Source: Lacrimispora sphenoides JCM 1415 (GTDB lineage: Bacteria; Bacillota; Clostridia; Lachnospirales; Lachnospiraceae). From it: DNA of 64,000 bases. Location of the stretch: contig NZ_LT630003.1 of the NCBI RefSeq assembly GCF_900105615.1, positions 2,790,001 to 2,854,000 of the forward strand, in the 5' to 3' direction. This document shows positions 55,677 through 64,000 of this stretch, piece by piece. Numbering within the stretch: the stretch's first letter is position 1; each line of letters starts with the position of its first letter. The position numbers and the translations under genes are program-made. Under the pieces are notes generated by a model that was not told where the DNA came from, ran no database searches, and was given only the letters and a program-made list of their open reading frames with translations.

Positions 55677-58193
55677 TCAGCTTTCATAACTGTCAGCCAC
55701 ACTCCGCACCACCAGGTTTTCTTTCACCAGGTCTGGGCTCATCTGGTCTTTAAAGTCTTTTTTGCTTACGTGAACCGTAACTCCTTCCGGCGAAGTAATA
55801 TCAAAAAAGTTATCAGAGAAAATAACGTCAAAATCTTTAAAGTAAAGCTCTACATACTGGCAGAAACAGGAAGCTTTCACCGTAATATCAAAGCTATGCT
55901 CTGACTCTGAAACCGAAACATCATAAGCCGGGTCATTATAATCAAAATGCTTTGGTTTTACAAACAGAACCGTCCGTTCCGTAAGAAGTTCTTCTCCCCT
56001 GTATAGCCGGAATACAGAAAAAACAGAAGAACAAAGAGCTTCATCATCGGTCCATAGGGAAAAATCTGTTTCCATGCACTTTAACACCGACAACGCAGGC
56101 AGTTCCCCTTCCCATGCCTCTTTCCACAACACCCGGAACTTATGATCCTTAAGGAGAATTTCCGCCCTGCACTGCTGTTCCTCCCTGGTATCATTATGAA
56201 CGTAATAGGAAACATGAGGAGAGAGTTCCTTCTCTTCACCGATGGAAATGGTAAAGGGCGCATAAAACCTGCGTGCTCCGTAATGGAGCGCTTTCCAGCG
56301 TCCATAATAGTCAATGCTCGCCCAGGAGGCTACCGGCCAGCAGTCATTAAGCTGCCAGTAGAGAGAACCCATGCATTGCCCCCTCTTTCTTCTCCAATGT
56401 TCTACGCCATACTCAATAGCCTTTAACTGAAGAATCTGAGAGATATATGCCAGAGAATCCGTATCCTTGGGATAAAGGAAGTAATCTGCTATGTAGTTTA
56501 AAATCTTCCCGTTAGCCGCCGGGTTTTTCTGGTGGGATTCCATGACCCTGCTGAAAATATTCCGGTCCTCCGGCAGGGTAAAGGAGGCTATGGTTTTGCT
56601 GTGTGGGAAGGATTGGAAACCGTATTCTGAGCAAAAGCTGAAATCTCCATATTCCGTAAACGGCTTTCCTGAATGCCAGACCTCCCAGTAATGCTGATCC
56701 CCCCGGTTGGTCGCGTTGGGATTGTCAAAGGCTCCTCCTGAGGACGGAGAAGATGGCCAGAAAAAGGAAGTGTCATCACAGTCCTTAATTGCCCGGGGAA
56801 GAATATATTCAAAGATTTTTGTATAGTCCGCTTTATATCTGGGGTGATGGCCTTTCAGCCTTGCCCACTCATCTGCCCAGCCCCATTCCATTTCATTATT
56901 TCCGCACCACAGGGCCAGACAAGCATGGTGCCTTAAACGGCGGACATTGTCCTTTGTTTCTTCTATAATATCCTCTTCAAAAGGTTCGTTTAATGCATAG
57001 ACATTGCATCCAAACATCAGGTCCTGCCAGATTAATATTCCTTCTTCATCGCATTTATCATAGAAATAGTCATCAGGGTAATAACCTCCGCCCCAGACTC
57101 TTAAGCAATTGAAGTTTGCGGCAGCACAGTCTTCGATCAGCCGTGCAGTCCTCTCCTTCGACACCCTTGTTAAAATATTATCTTCCGGGATATAATTCGC
57201 TCCCATGGTAAATATTTTTATTCCGTTCACCGTAATGGCAAACTCATTTCCGTATTCATTTTTATCCGTGCTGACGGTCACGGTCCGAAGGCCGATCCGG
57301 CACTCATAGGCATCATGACAGGTTCCCGCCTCATCAAGCAGGCGGATATTCACCCTATATAAGGGATGCTCTCCCAAACCGTTGGGCCACCATATCCGGG
57401 GCTGTGGTATGGTTTCTTCATACTGCCACTCTCCGCTGTTTCGGACTGTCCTGGATACAAGCCTGCCTTCCGGATCTGTTATTACAGTCTCGGTAAGCCA
57501 TGTCTGCCTGTTTTCCTGCCTTTCTTCAAAAGAGAGAGGCTGCTTTGTTTTTACTTCAAATTTCAGTCCGACTCTGCCACTGCTCTCATGCTCCTGCCTG
57601 ATATGGACATCCTGGATTTTTTCTTCGCTGAAATATTCGATGGCTATATCCCGGAAGATTCCCATATCCGGAAGCTGCGGGCCCCAGTCCCATCCAAACA
57701 TATAATGAGCCTTGCGAAGTGCCGCATTCCCGGGGATACATCCGGTGGAGGCATAGAAGATATCATTTCCCTCATCCTCTTTCCTTACAAAATTCAGCGG
57801 GGAGTGAAATAAAACCTCTATCCGGTTTTCTCCTTCCTGCAAAAATTCCTTTACCGGGAAACGGTAAGTTCTGTGCATATCCCTGGTTTCTGCAACCAGA
57901 CAGCCATTCATACGGATGGAGGCAATGGTATCAATTCCGGCGCAGACAAGTTCTGCATGGGAAAGTTCCAGATCCTCTCCTGACACCGTAAAGCTTCTTT
58001 TATAAAGATAATCATTTGCCATTAATTCCCGGACAGCATATTCATTGCATCTCCAATAAGGATCCTCGATCAGCTTATGTTTCAGCATATGGCTGATCAC
58101 CGTTCCAGGCACTTCTCCCGTGTATACGGCATTGTGGGAGGCTCCTTCGGAATGCCATTCCCAAACTCCATTTAATGATTGTGTTTTTCGCAT
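55677..58193 (-). CDS. Glycoside hydrolase family 2, beta-mannosidase-like
   Basis: 838 residues: jelly-roll domain (LNGVWEWHSEGASHNAVYTG; DPYWRCNEYAVRELMANDYL), Ig-like domain, then a TIM barrel with RVWGGGYYPDDYFYDKCDEE, acid/base WCGNNEMEWGW near 400 and nucleophile region FCSEYGFQSFP near 510, then C-terminal sandwiches. It resembles beta-mannosidases; exo-beta-glucosaminidases share this plan. No signal peptide, so cytoplasmic. Ribosome site GAGCAGGTG before the ATG. Confidence 0.92.
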   Translation of the reverse strand: MRKTQSLNGVWEWHSEGASHNAVYTGEVPGTVISHMLKHKLIEDPYWRCNEYAVRELMANDYLYKRSFTVSGEDLELSHAELVCAGIDTIASIRMNGCLVAETRDMHRTYRFPVKEFLQEGENRIEVLFHSPLNFVRKEDEGNDIFYASTGCIPGNAALRKAHYMFGWDWGPQLPDMGIFRDIAIEYFSEEKIQDVHIRQEHESSGRVGLKFEVKTKQPLSFEERQENRQTWLTETVITDPEGRLVSRTVRNSGEWQYEETIPQPRIWWPNGLGEHPLYRVNIRLLDEAGTCHDAYECRIGLRTVTVSTDKNEYGNEFAITVNGIKIFTMGANYIPEDNILTRVSKERTARLIEDCAAANFNCLRVWGGGYYPDDYFYDKCDEEGILIWQDLMFGCNVYALNEPFEEDIIEETKDNVRRLRHHACLALWCGNNEMEWGWADEWARLKGHHPRYKADYTKIFEYILPRAIKDCDDTSFFWPSSPSSGGAFDNPNATNRGDQHYWEVWHSGKPFTEYGDFSFCSEYGFQSFPHSKTIASFTLPEDRNIFSRVMESHQKNPAANGKILNYIADYFLYPKDTDSLAYISQILQLKAIEYGVEHWRRKRGQCMGSLYWQLNDCWPVASWASIDYYGRWKALHYGARRFYAPFTISIGEEKELSPHVSYYVHNDTREEQQCRAEILLKDHKFRVLWKEAWEGELPALSVLKCMETDFSLWTDDEALCSSVFSVFRLYRGEELLTERTVLFVKPKHFDYNDPAYDVSVSESEHSFDITVKASCFCQYVELYFKDFDVIFSDNFFDITSPEGVTVHVSKKDFKDQMSPDLVKENLVVRSVADSYES

Positions 58194-58208
58194 AGTTTCA
58201 CCTGCTCA

Positions 58209-59033
58209 TTACGCCTTTAAGCCACTGGTTGCAATTCCTTCCACAAAGTTTTTCTGGAAAACCGCAAAGCATACAATGACCGGAAGAACAAATACAACTG
58301 CTGCCGCCATCAGCCTTGACCAGTCTATGGAATACTCACTCATATACTGCTGGAGTCCCAGAGAAAGGGTATACATACCTGGCTTTGTTATAAAAATCAA
58401 AGGATACAAATAATCACTCCACGCATCCAAAAAGGCGTATATTCCTATCGTGGTCAAAACCGGTTTGCAAAGAGGAAGTGCAATTTTATAATAACGCTGG
58501 AATTCTGTAGCCCCGTCGATTTTCCCCGCCTCAATCAGGCTGTTCGGAATACCTGCAAAAAACTGCCGGACAATAACAATATAATATGCCTTTCCAAAAA
58601 ATGCAGGCAGGATTAAGGGAACGTATGTATTGGTAAGACCCAGCTTTGAATAAATCTTATATAATGGCACCATAGTGACCGTTATGGGTATCATCATCGT
58701 CGCCATGACCAGGCCTGAGATGATGTCTGCACCCTTCCATCTGATTTTCACCAGGGAATATGCAACCATAGGCGTGACCAGAAGCTGCCCTATGAGTGAA
58801 ATGGCCGTGATAAACACCGTATTTCCCATGTACTTAAAATATGGGATCGCTGCAAAGGCTGCCGGATAGTTTTCTTTCACCCATTCACGGGGAAACAGCC
58901 TTACCGGAATGGTGAACGCATCGTTGTTGGTTTTGAACGAAGTGAGCAGCATTACCATAAAGGGTGATATGAAAATCAAAGCCAGCACAGCAACCATAGC
59001 AAAAAATAAAACTTTGCTTATATATTTCTTCAT
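58209..59033 (-). CDS. Carbohydrate ABC transporter permease (MalG type)
   Basis: 274 residues, six membrane helices, EAA loop EAGKIDGATEFQRYYKIALP near 180. Follows its partner permease after 2 bp, with GGAGGTGAATAAGG as ribosome site. Part of the importer heading the D-amino-acid/glycan operon. Confidence 0.93.
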   Translation of the reverse strand: MKKYISKVLFFAMVAVLALIFISPFMVMLLTSFKTNNDAFTIPVRLFPREWVKENYPAAFAAIPYFKYMGNTVFITAISLIGQLLVTPMVAYSLVKIRWKGADIISGLVMATMMIPITVTMVPLYKIYSKLGLTNTYVPLILPAFFGKAYYIVIVRQFFAGIPNSLIEAGKIDGATEFQRYYKIALPLCKPVLTTIGIYAFLDAWSDYLYPLIFITKPGMYTLSLGLQQYMSEYSIDWSRLMAAAVVFVLPVIVCFAVFQKNFVEGIATSGLKA

Positions 59034-59035
59034 CC

Positions 59036-59959
59036 TTATTCACCTCCGGCATTTTCTGTTGCTTTTCTCGTTACCTTTGTCATAATGACCGTCAGAACAG
59101 CAACAACGACAAAGAGCAGCCACGCCATTGCCGAAGCCTTACCCATCTTTAAATAGGTAAATGCATTATGGAATACATACAGCGGATACATGAGAATGGA
59201 ATTCTCAGGGCCGCCGGCGGCACTTCCGCCTTTTACTCCGGCATTAGCAGTAATAATGATGTATACCTGCTGGAAATACTGGAATGCATTTATGGTGCTT
59301 AGTATGGCCTGATACACAAGAACATGAGCAATGCATGGTACCGTTATATAGAAAAATCTGGAAACCTTTCCGGCTCCGTCAATTTCGGCGGATTCATAAT
59401 AGCTTTTTGGTACAGACTGTAAAGCTGACATGCAGACCAGCATCATGGTTCCGGTGTTCCACGTACCCATGAGGACCAGCGCCCACTTGGTATAATGGGC
59501 ATCCATAAGCCATGCCGGCCCGCTGATTCCAAACCAGCTTAATACGTTATTGATGTAGCCGTAGGTAGGGTCAAACATCCAGATCCATACCATAGTCGCC
59601 GCAACCATTGGGATTACGGAAGGCAGGAAAAATGCTGTCCTGACAAACCCCCGCCCCTTAAAATCGGCGCATACGATGCTGGCCAGAAGCAGCGCTACGA
59701 ACAGGTTGATGGGCGTAGATACAAAGGCCATAAATAAGGTATTTCCCAAGCTCTTCCAAACAAGGGGATCACTAAAGATGTCTTTAAAATTTTCAAGTCC
59801 TACCCACTGCGGAGCTGTTACGGCATTGAACTTTGTAAGGCTGTAATACAGAGAGCTTATCAGTGGATATACACTAAAAGCCAGAAAGCCCAGAATCCAC
59901 GGAGATGAAAACAGCAGCCCATTTATAAAATCCCGCTGTGTCGCGTTTCGTCCCTTCAT
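59036..59959 (-). CDS. Carbohydrate ABC transporter permease (MalF type)
   Basis: 307 residues, six membrane helices, EAA loop ESAEIDGAGKVSRFFYITVP near 205. ATG 59959 is chosen because GAGGGGAAAAGGA stands directly before it; an ATG 21 nt upstream has none. Confidence 0.93.
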   Translation of the reverse strand: MKGRNATQRDFINGLLFSSPWILGFLAFSVYPLISSLYYSLTKFNAVTAPQWVGLENFKDIFSDPLVWKSLGNTLFMAFVSTPINLFVALLLASIVCADFKGRGFVRTAFFLPSVIPMVAATMVWIWMFDPTYGYINNVLSWFGISGPAWLMDAHYTKWALVLMGTWNTGTMMLVCMSALQSVPKSYYESAEIDGAGKVSRFFYITVPCIAHVLVYQAILSTINAFQYFQQVYIIITANAGVKGGSAAGGPENSILMYPLYVFHNAFTYLKMGKASAMAWLLFVVVAVLTVIMTKVTRKATENAGGE

Positions 59960-60040
59960 TCCTTTTCCCCTCTCAAACATGAAGATCAGGGCACTGCATA
60001 ATGCAGATTTCTGCCTGCAGCACCCTTTATTAGTGAATTG

Positions 60041-61384
60041 TTATTTTAAATTTGCGCTTTGTGCTGCAAGAGCTTTCAATGCATCTTCAGGAGTCTTTGA
60101 CCCTGAGTAGACGGTATCAAGTGCTGCATTGATCATGGATATGTATTCATCATAATCTGCCATTACCGGATACTGAATGCCTTTTTCCTGCTTCAGAGCG
60201 TCGATAAATTCTGTAAATCCAGGAACTGCCTTAATATCAGCATCATCGTATAAAGCTTTTACAGCAGGAAGATTTCCGGTTCCAAGATCAATGATCTTAG
60301 CGCCTTCCTGACTGCAGAGCCATTTTGTAAAATCCCAGGCTCCATCTTTATTCTTAGCCATTGCCGGTACTGCTACAGAGTCAGTCTCATAGCGGCTGGT
60401 TCCTCTCAGCTCCGGATTTGCCTGTGTACCGGGAATCAGGGTAATGCCGTAATCAACGGTGGAATTAAAATTCTTCATCATGGTCGGCAGCCAGGAGCCG
60501 TCAAGACGGAACAACTGCTTGCCCTGGAAGAACATATCCTGTTCTGTATAACGGTTTGTATTTGCTGTACCGATAAACCCATCAAGGGCTTTTCCGCCAA
60601 ACTGATTTCTGTATTTTATGTTCATATTAAGACTGTCTAAAATGCCTGCGTTATCAGGAGTGACATTAGAATCCTCATCCCACCATCTTCCGCCAAAGCC
60701 GTAGATCAGCTCCTGTCTGGCAGAGGCATATGGGAATAAGGGATATCCAAGCACCTCAATATTTCCGCTGCCATCTACCTTCGTAGCCTTTACTGCCATC
60801 TCATACATCTCTTCCATGGTTTTTGGCGGCTCGGTGTATCCGGCTTCCTTCAACAGTTCCTTGTTGTAATACATCTGAATGGTGTATGCATCAAGGGGAA
60901 GGGCATAAATGTTTCTGTCAATGGTATTTGCATTCATAGCCTGCTCTGAATAAATGGAGGAATCAAAGGATTCCTTGTCTGCATATGGCTGCAGATTTTC
61001 CAGCAAGCCATTCTTCTGATACTGCACCACGGTCTGGTTGCTTATTTTGATTACATCAGGTGATTCGTTGCTGCTCATAGCTACGATTACTTTCTGGGCA
61101 TCCGTAACGCTTAACCCTTCCACCTTATAATTGCTTTGGGAAGCATTGTACTCACTGATCGCCTTCTCATAGACAGCCGCTTCATCCCCTGTGTTGTTGT
61201 ACCAGAAAGTGATCACCTGTGCTTCCTTGTTTTCTGCCGGAGCAGATGTTTCCCCGCTGGTTGTCTCCCCGCCGGCCGCAGTCGTCTGTGCGGTGGTGGC
61301 CTGTGTCTGGGAACCGCTTCCGCAGCCTGTGACCGCCATTGCTGCCATACCTGCAGCCATGATAATACCAATTGCTCTTTTCAT
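60041..61384 (-). CDS. ABC transporter sugar-binding lipoprotein
   Basis: 447 residues. Lipobox VTGCGS near 19-23, a Thr/Gly/Ala linker, then a family-1 solute-binding fold (VITFWYNNTGDEAAVYEKAI; NIYALPLDAYTIQMYYNKEL; RLDGSWLPTMMKN). AAGGAGG before the ATG. First gene of the operon. No ATPase gene is present, so a shared MsmX-like ATPase is expected. Confidence 0.93.
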   Translation of the reverse strand: MKRAIGIIMAAGMAAMAVTGCGSGSQTQATTAQTTAAGGETTSGETSAPAENKEAQVITFWYNNTGDEAAVYEKAISEYNASQSNYKVEGLSVTDAQKVIVAMSSNESPDVIKISNQTVVQYQKNGLLENLQPYADKESFDSSIYSEQAMNANTIDRNIYALPLDAYTIQMYYNKELLKEAGYTEPPKTMEEMYEMAVKATKVDGSGNIEVLGYPLFPYASARQELIYGFGGRWWDEDSNVTPDNAGILDSLNMNIKYRNQFGGKALDGFIGTANTNRYTEQDMFFQGKQLFRLDGSWLPTMMKNFNSTVDYGITLIPGTQANPELRGTSRYETDSVAVPAMAKNKDGAWDFTKWLCSQEGAKIIDLGTGNLPAVKALYDDADIKAVPGFTEFIDALKQEKGIQYPVMADYDEYISMINAALDTVYSGSKTPEDALKALAAQSANLK

Positions 61385-61460
61385 AAAATACCTCCTTTTA
61401 AAAATATGGTTTGAACTTTTTGTTGATTTGCTTTCAACATTTTGTTTAACTCATAATCAA

Positions 61461-61489
61461 TATATACTATACTTCATGTGTTTTGTCAA
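61461..61489 (-). promoter_or_regulatory. Promoter of the sugar importer/D-amino-acid operon
   Basis: Minus strand TTGACA (61484-61489) and TATATA (61461-61466) with a 17-bp spacer. Confidence 0.75.
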
Positions 61490-61571
61490 CAATAATCAAG
61501 AGATTCTTTTTATTTTTTTGTTTGTTTTTTATAATGTTAGTTTTTTTATTCAACAAATACCGGATTATTGC

Positions 61572-61600
61572 TGGACTTTATCTCACATTTCATTTATAAT
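61572..61600 (+). promoter_or_regulatory. Promoter of the YheO-type regulator gene
   Basis: TGGACT (61572-61577) and TATAAT (61595-61600), 17-bp spacer. Confidence 0.6.
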
Positions 61601-61637
61601 TTACTTAGACATTTTGTTGAAAGGATAAAATATTACT

Positions 61638-62276
61638 ATGGGATATGTTTCTGATAACCTGAACCTGTTGTCTGACATTGCAAAATGCATTGCGATGCAA
61701 TTCGGAGAAAACTGTGAAGTGGTTTTACATGACCTTACCCTGCCATATGACCAGACAATCGTCGCAATCTGGAATGGACATGTGACCGGAAGAAAGGTCG
61801 GAGATGGAGGCACCAATGCCGGATTAGAGATTTTAAAGGGATCCGCATCACCGGAAGACCAGTACAGCTATGTTAACGCCACACCTACCGGCCGGATCTT
61901 ACGTTCTTCCAGCAAGTACTTCCGTGACGAATATGGAAAAGTGAACGGAAGCTTGTGCATTAATTTAGATATTACAGATATGATTAAATGTGAAAACACT
62001 TTACGGACCTTTACCTGTTCCAGCTCCCAGGCTCTTACCCAGACTCCTGAACTGTTTGTGGGAAATGTTGATGAACTGCTGGAAATCATGATGAAAGATG
62101 CCGTAAACATGACCGGAAAATCCGTGGGGAATTTGACAAAAGAAGAGAAGGTGTCTGTTGTCCACACCTTAGACGACAAGGGATTTTTCCTGATAAAAAA
62201 AGCGGCTGAAAAGCTGGCTGATTTTTTGGGATTATCCAGATACAGCATCTATAACTATCTGAACGAAAGCCATTAG
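61638..62276 (+). CDS. YheO/DauR-type transcriptional regulator (PAS-like plus HTH)
   Basis: 212 residues. Residues 8-115 are a YheO-type PAS-like domain (GENCEVVLHDLTLPYDQTIV; SSKYFRDEYGKVNGSLCINL). Residues 140-212 form a C-terminal HTH ending FLGLSRYSIYNYLNE. Known: DauR, of this family, controls D-arginine catabolism in Pseudomonas. Here the gene diverges from an operon with two D-amino-acid enzymes, so response to a D-amino acid or its product is a reasonable inference. The AAAGGA ribosome site is 12 nt before the ATG. Confidence 0.9.
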   Translation: MGYVSDNLNLLSDIAKCIAMQFGENCEVVLHDLTLPYDQTIVAIWNGHVTGRKVGDGGTNAGLEILKGSASPEDQYSYVNATPTGRILRSSSKYFRDEYGKVNGSLCINLDITDMIKCENTLRTFTCSSSQALTQTPELFVGNVDELLEIMMKDAVNMTGKSVGNLTKEEKVSVVHTLDDKGFFLIKKAAEKLADFLGLSRYSIYNYLNESH

Positions 62277-62300
62277 ATTGCCATGATCGGTGAAATAGCA

Positions 62301-62346
62301 AAGAGGGTTCCCAAAAGTCGTAGAATGACTTTCAGGAACCCTCTTT
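62301..62346. terminator. Bidirectional terminator between the YheO-type gene and the JetC-like gene
   Basis: AAGAGGGTTCC pairs with GGAACCCTCTT, with an inner AGTC/GACT stem; T-rich sequence lies on both sides, so it can serve both converging genes. Confidence 0.85.
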
Positions 62347-62402
62347 ATATATAAAAACAATTACGATTCTGAAATCACCGAAGCAGCTGCCCTGTTATTT
62401 TC

Positions 62403-64000
62403 TCAGGAATCCTGCAAATCAAGGTTATCATCAAGTTCCTCCTCGCCGGTATCCCCTTCATCAAGCTCCCGCATCAGCTCCGGAAAGCTTTCCCGCTCAA
62501 ATTCCTGAATGGATATGGACTTCTTATTAGGATTGGCGAATACAAAGGTCTTGTCCACATTCTCCACATAATTCTGAATCTTATCATTGGTAGCGCTGAT
62601 AATGGCCTGGAAGCCCAGCCCCCGGATCAGCTCAATGCAGCTTGCCACCTTCTCCGCATCCATCTTGGAAAATGCCTCATCAAGCACCACCAGGCGGAGG
62701 GTGGGATTTCTCTGTATCTTTGGAGACATGCTGATCCGGTAAGCCTGGGCAAAGCTGGCCAATAAGGCTACATAAAGAGGGTTCTGCCCCTCCCCGCCGG
62801 AATTCTTTTTGATCATCTTGCTTAAACGGATCTTAATGACCTCATCCTCGTTCTGAATGATCTGCTGCATATCAAAGGACAGATACGTCCGGTAATCCGC
62901 ATACTTATCCATGTTCCGCTTGGCCTCTTCCATCTCCTCCGGTGTGGCGTTTTCCGGCGGAATGAAAATGTTTATCAAGTCATTGATGATTTCTCCGTAC
63001 TGGTTTTCATGCTCCATGGTGAATAAGTTCATCTGGTTATCCAGGGAATCCGTAAGACAGGCGGGATTAACCTCCAGGGAGTTATCCATGAACATGTCAT
63101 AATATCTCCCATCCGGCCCTTTATTCCTTCCAATGACAAACTGATACTTATCCTTGCCGAAATCCAGCCTGCTGATGATCTTGTTCAGCTCATCTTTTCG
63201 TAAAAGGGCATCCCTTATGGAGCTTCGGATCTTGAACATAAAGTCATCCTTAAAATGTAGGACAGCAGACTTTGCCTGCTCGGCGGCCATCGTTTTATAT
63301 TCCTCCAGATTTCCGCACTCCATGGTCTCAAGAAGGCGGTCATATTCCCCATTATCCTTTGCTGTGAGGGAAAAGTTCCGGTTGGGATATTTTCTTGCAT
63401 ACTCTCCTCTGGAGCCTACAAGTGCCTGGAATGCCTGATCACGGGCTTCTTCTGACTTCCTGCATTCTCCGAAAAATTCATTCTTAATGCGGTCGTACCG
63501 GCAGTTTTCTCTGCTTTCCAAAATTTCTTTCACCTTGGTCTCCAGCTCCTCAACCGGTTCAAATTCCCGTTCCTTTGAAATCAGTTCTTCCTGCAGCTGC
63601 AGGGATTCTCTGCGGAACCGTTCGATCTCGCTGTTGATGCCAAAAATAAGCTCTGCAACTGCACTCTGCTCCGCCCTCTTTCTATCGCAGAGCTGTAAGA
63701 TGGCTTCCCTTTCCTTCACCCATTCTTCTACATCCTGGGCCTTCAGCTTTTCAAACTTCTGTTCCAGCCGTCTGATTTCTTTTTCCTTTTCCTTAAAAGC
63801 CTCCATATCCTGCTGCCATTCCAGGTAAACGCCCGTTTCTTCTCCTAAGCCTTCCATGGATAAGATACGCTTGCATTCCTTTAACAACTGTTCCTGGGGC
63901 TTTTTCTCCTCTTCCATGGAAACCAGATTCTTTTCCAGAAGCCGGATCCTTCTCCTGACGCTGTCCTTGCCGATATAAGCAAATTTGGTATAATTATCGG
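62403..64000 (-). CDS. JetC/MukB-like SMC-type ATPase, C-terminal part (N-terminus beyond window)
   Basis: The frame is open across the window edge, with about 532 residues visible. A long charged coiled coil leads to KNSGGEGQNPLYVALLASFA (ABC signature with the NSGGE form) and LRLVVLDEAFSKMDAEKV (Walker B/D-loop), then SATNDKIQNYVENVDKTF. This combination is typical of the JetC subunit of Wadjet systems, condensin-like complexes that extrude and cut plasmid DNA. The gene ends at 62403 and is followed by a terminator and an unrelated gene, not the nuclease jetD. Confidence 0.82.
   Translation of the reverse strand, partial: DNYTKFAYIGKDSVRRRIRLLEKNLVSMEEEKKPQEQLLKECKRILSMEGLGEETGVYLEWQQDMEAFKEKEKEIRRLEQKFEKLKAQDVEEWVKEREAILQLCDRKRAEQSAVAELIFGINSEIERFRRESLQLQEELISKEREFEPVEELETKVKEILESRENCRYDRIKNEFFGECRKSEEARDQAFQALVGSRGEYARKYPNRNFSLTAKDNGEYDRLLETMECGNLEEYKTMAAEQAKSAVLHFKDDFMFKIRSSIRDALLRKDELNKIISRLDFGKDKYQFVIGRNKGPDGRYYDMFMDNSLEVNPACLTDSLDNQMNLFTMEHENQYGEIINDLINIFIPPENATPEEMEEAKRNMDKYADYRTYLSFDMQQIIQNEDEVIKIRLSKMIKKNSGGEGQNPLYVALLASFAQAYRISMSPKIQRNPTLRLVVLDEAFSKMDAEKVASCIELIRGLGFQAIISATNDKIQNYVENVDKTFVFANPNKKSISIQEFERESFPELMRELDEGDTGEEELDDNLDLQDS

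Larger units (their letters stand above)
61420..61620. promoter_or_regulatory. Divergent control region with repeated TTGTTGA / TCAACAA motifs
   Basis: Copies lie at 61420-61426 paired with TCAACA at 61434-61439 (an inverted repeat), at 61485-61492 over the operon -35, at 61549-61556, and at 61614-61620 in the regulator's leader. Spacing and placement suggest binding sites for the adjacent YheO-type regulator, but the AT-rich context could produce some by chance. Confidence 0.45.

Noticed and set aside
15770..61384. Missing ABC ATPase genes in three importer loci as evidence of decay
   Set aside because: CUT1 sugar importers in Firmicutes usually share one ATPase encoded elsewhere, so absence here is normal.

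Overview
The window looks like chromosome from an anaerobic, sugar-fermenting, spore-forming Clostridia, most like the Lachnospiraceae (Lacrimispora/Lachnoclostridium type). This rests on moderate GC, strong AGGAGG ribosome sites, three complete CUT1-type sugar ABC importers with dedicated glycosidases, a relic of a spore gene, and Firmicute forms of sbcCD, recQ, guaA and uvrA. No tRNA, rRNA, CRISPR array or intact transposase was seen. The genus is inferred.

Layout. 1-7.6 kb: a partial CLC-type anion transporter behind a fluoride riboswitch, then sbcC, sbcD and recQ. 7.9-11.7 kb: single genes (EamA exporter, ClbS/DfsB-like protein, nucleotidyltransferase, lipoprotein, methyltransferase-like membrane protein). 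11.8-19.6 kb: a minus-strand operon of a UgpB-like binding protein, two permeases, an MBL hydrolase, an MgtC-like protein and an inositol-phosphatase family enzyme, facing a LacI regulator fused to an ABC-type solute-binding domain. 19.8-25.2 kb: a metal ABC importer with two DtxR/MntR-type regulators, a palindromic operator and a 34-residue membrane peptide. 25.3-26.3 kb: an XRE regulator with membrane segments.

26.7-36.2 kb is a second glycan locus (two large unassigned alpha/alpha-toroid-type proteins, one frameshifted; GH105/GH88; AraC regulator; ABC importer). At 36.9 kb is a very cysteine-rich repeat protein. 37.5-41.8 kb is a decayed element at the 3' end of guaA, bounded by a 103-bp imperfect direct repeat. 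It holds broken phage genes (methylase, small terminase joined to an endolysin remnant), a frameshifted secreted protein with a small membrane partner, and a broken yyaC-like spore gene. guaA and uvrA follow, then a methyltransferase and an ABC exporter pair.

49.9-62.3 kb is the most coherent novel unit. A YheO/DauR-type regulator diverges from an eight-gene operon: sugar ABC importer, GH2, D-serine-dehydratase/D-threonine-aldolase-like PLP enzyme, N-acyl-D-amino-acid deacylase, RidA and GH9. The gene set suggests uptake and cytoplasmic dismantling of an oligosaccharide carrying an N-acyl-D-amino acid, with RidA clearing the reactive enamine. The window ends inside a JetC/MukB-like SMC ATPase of Wadjet type with no jetD after it.
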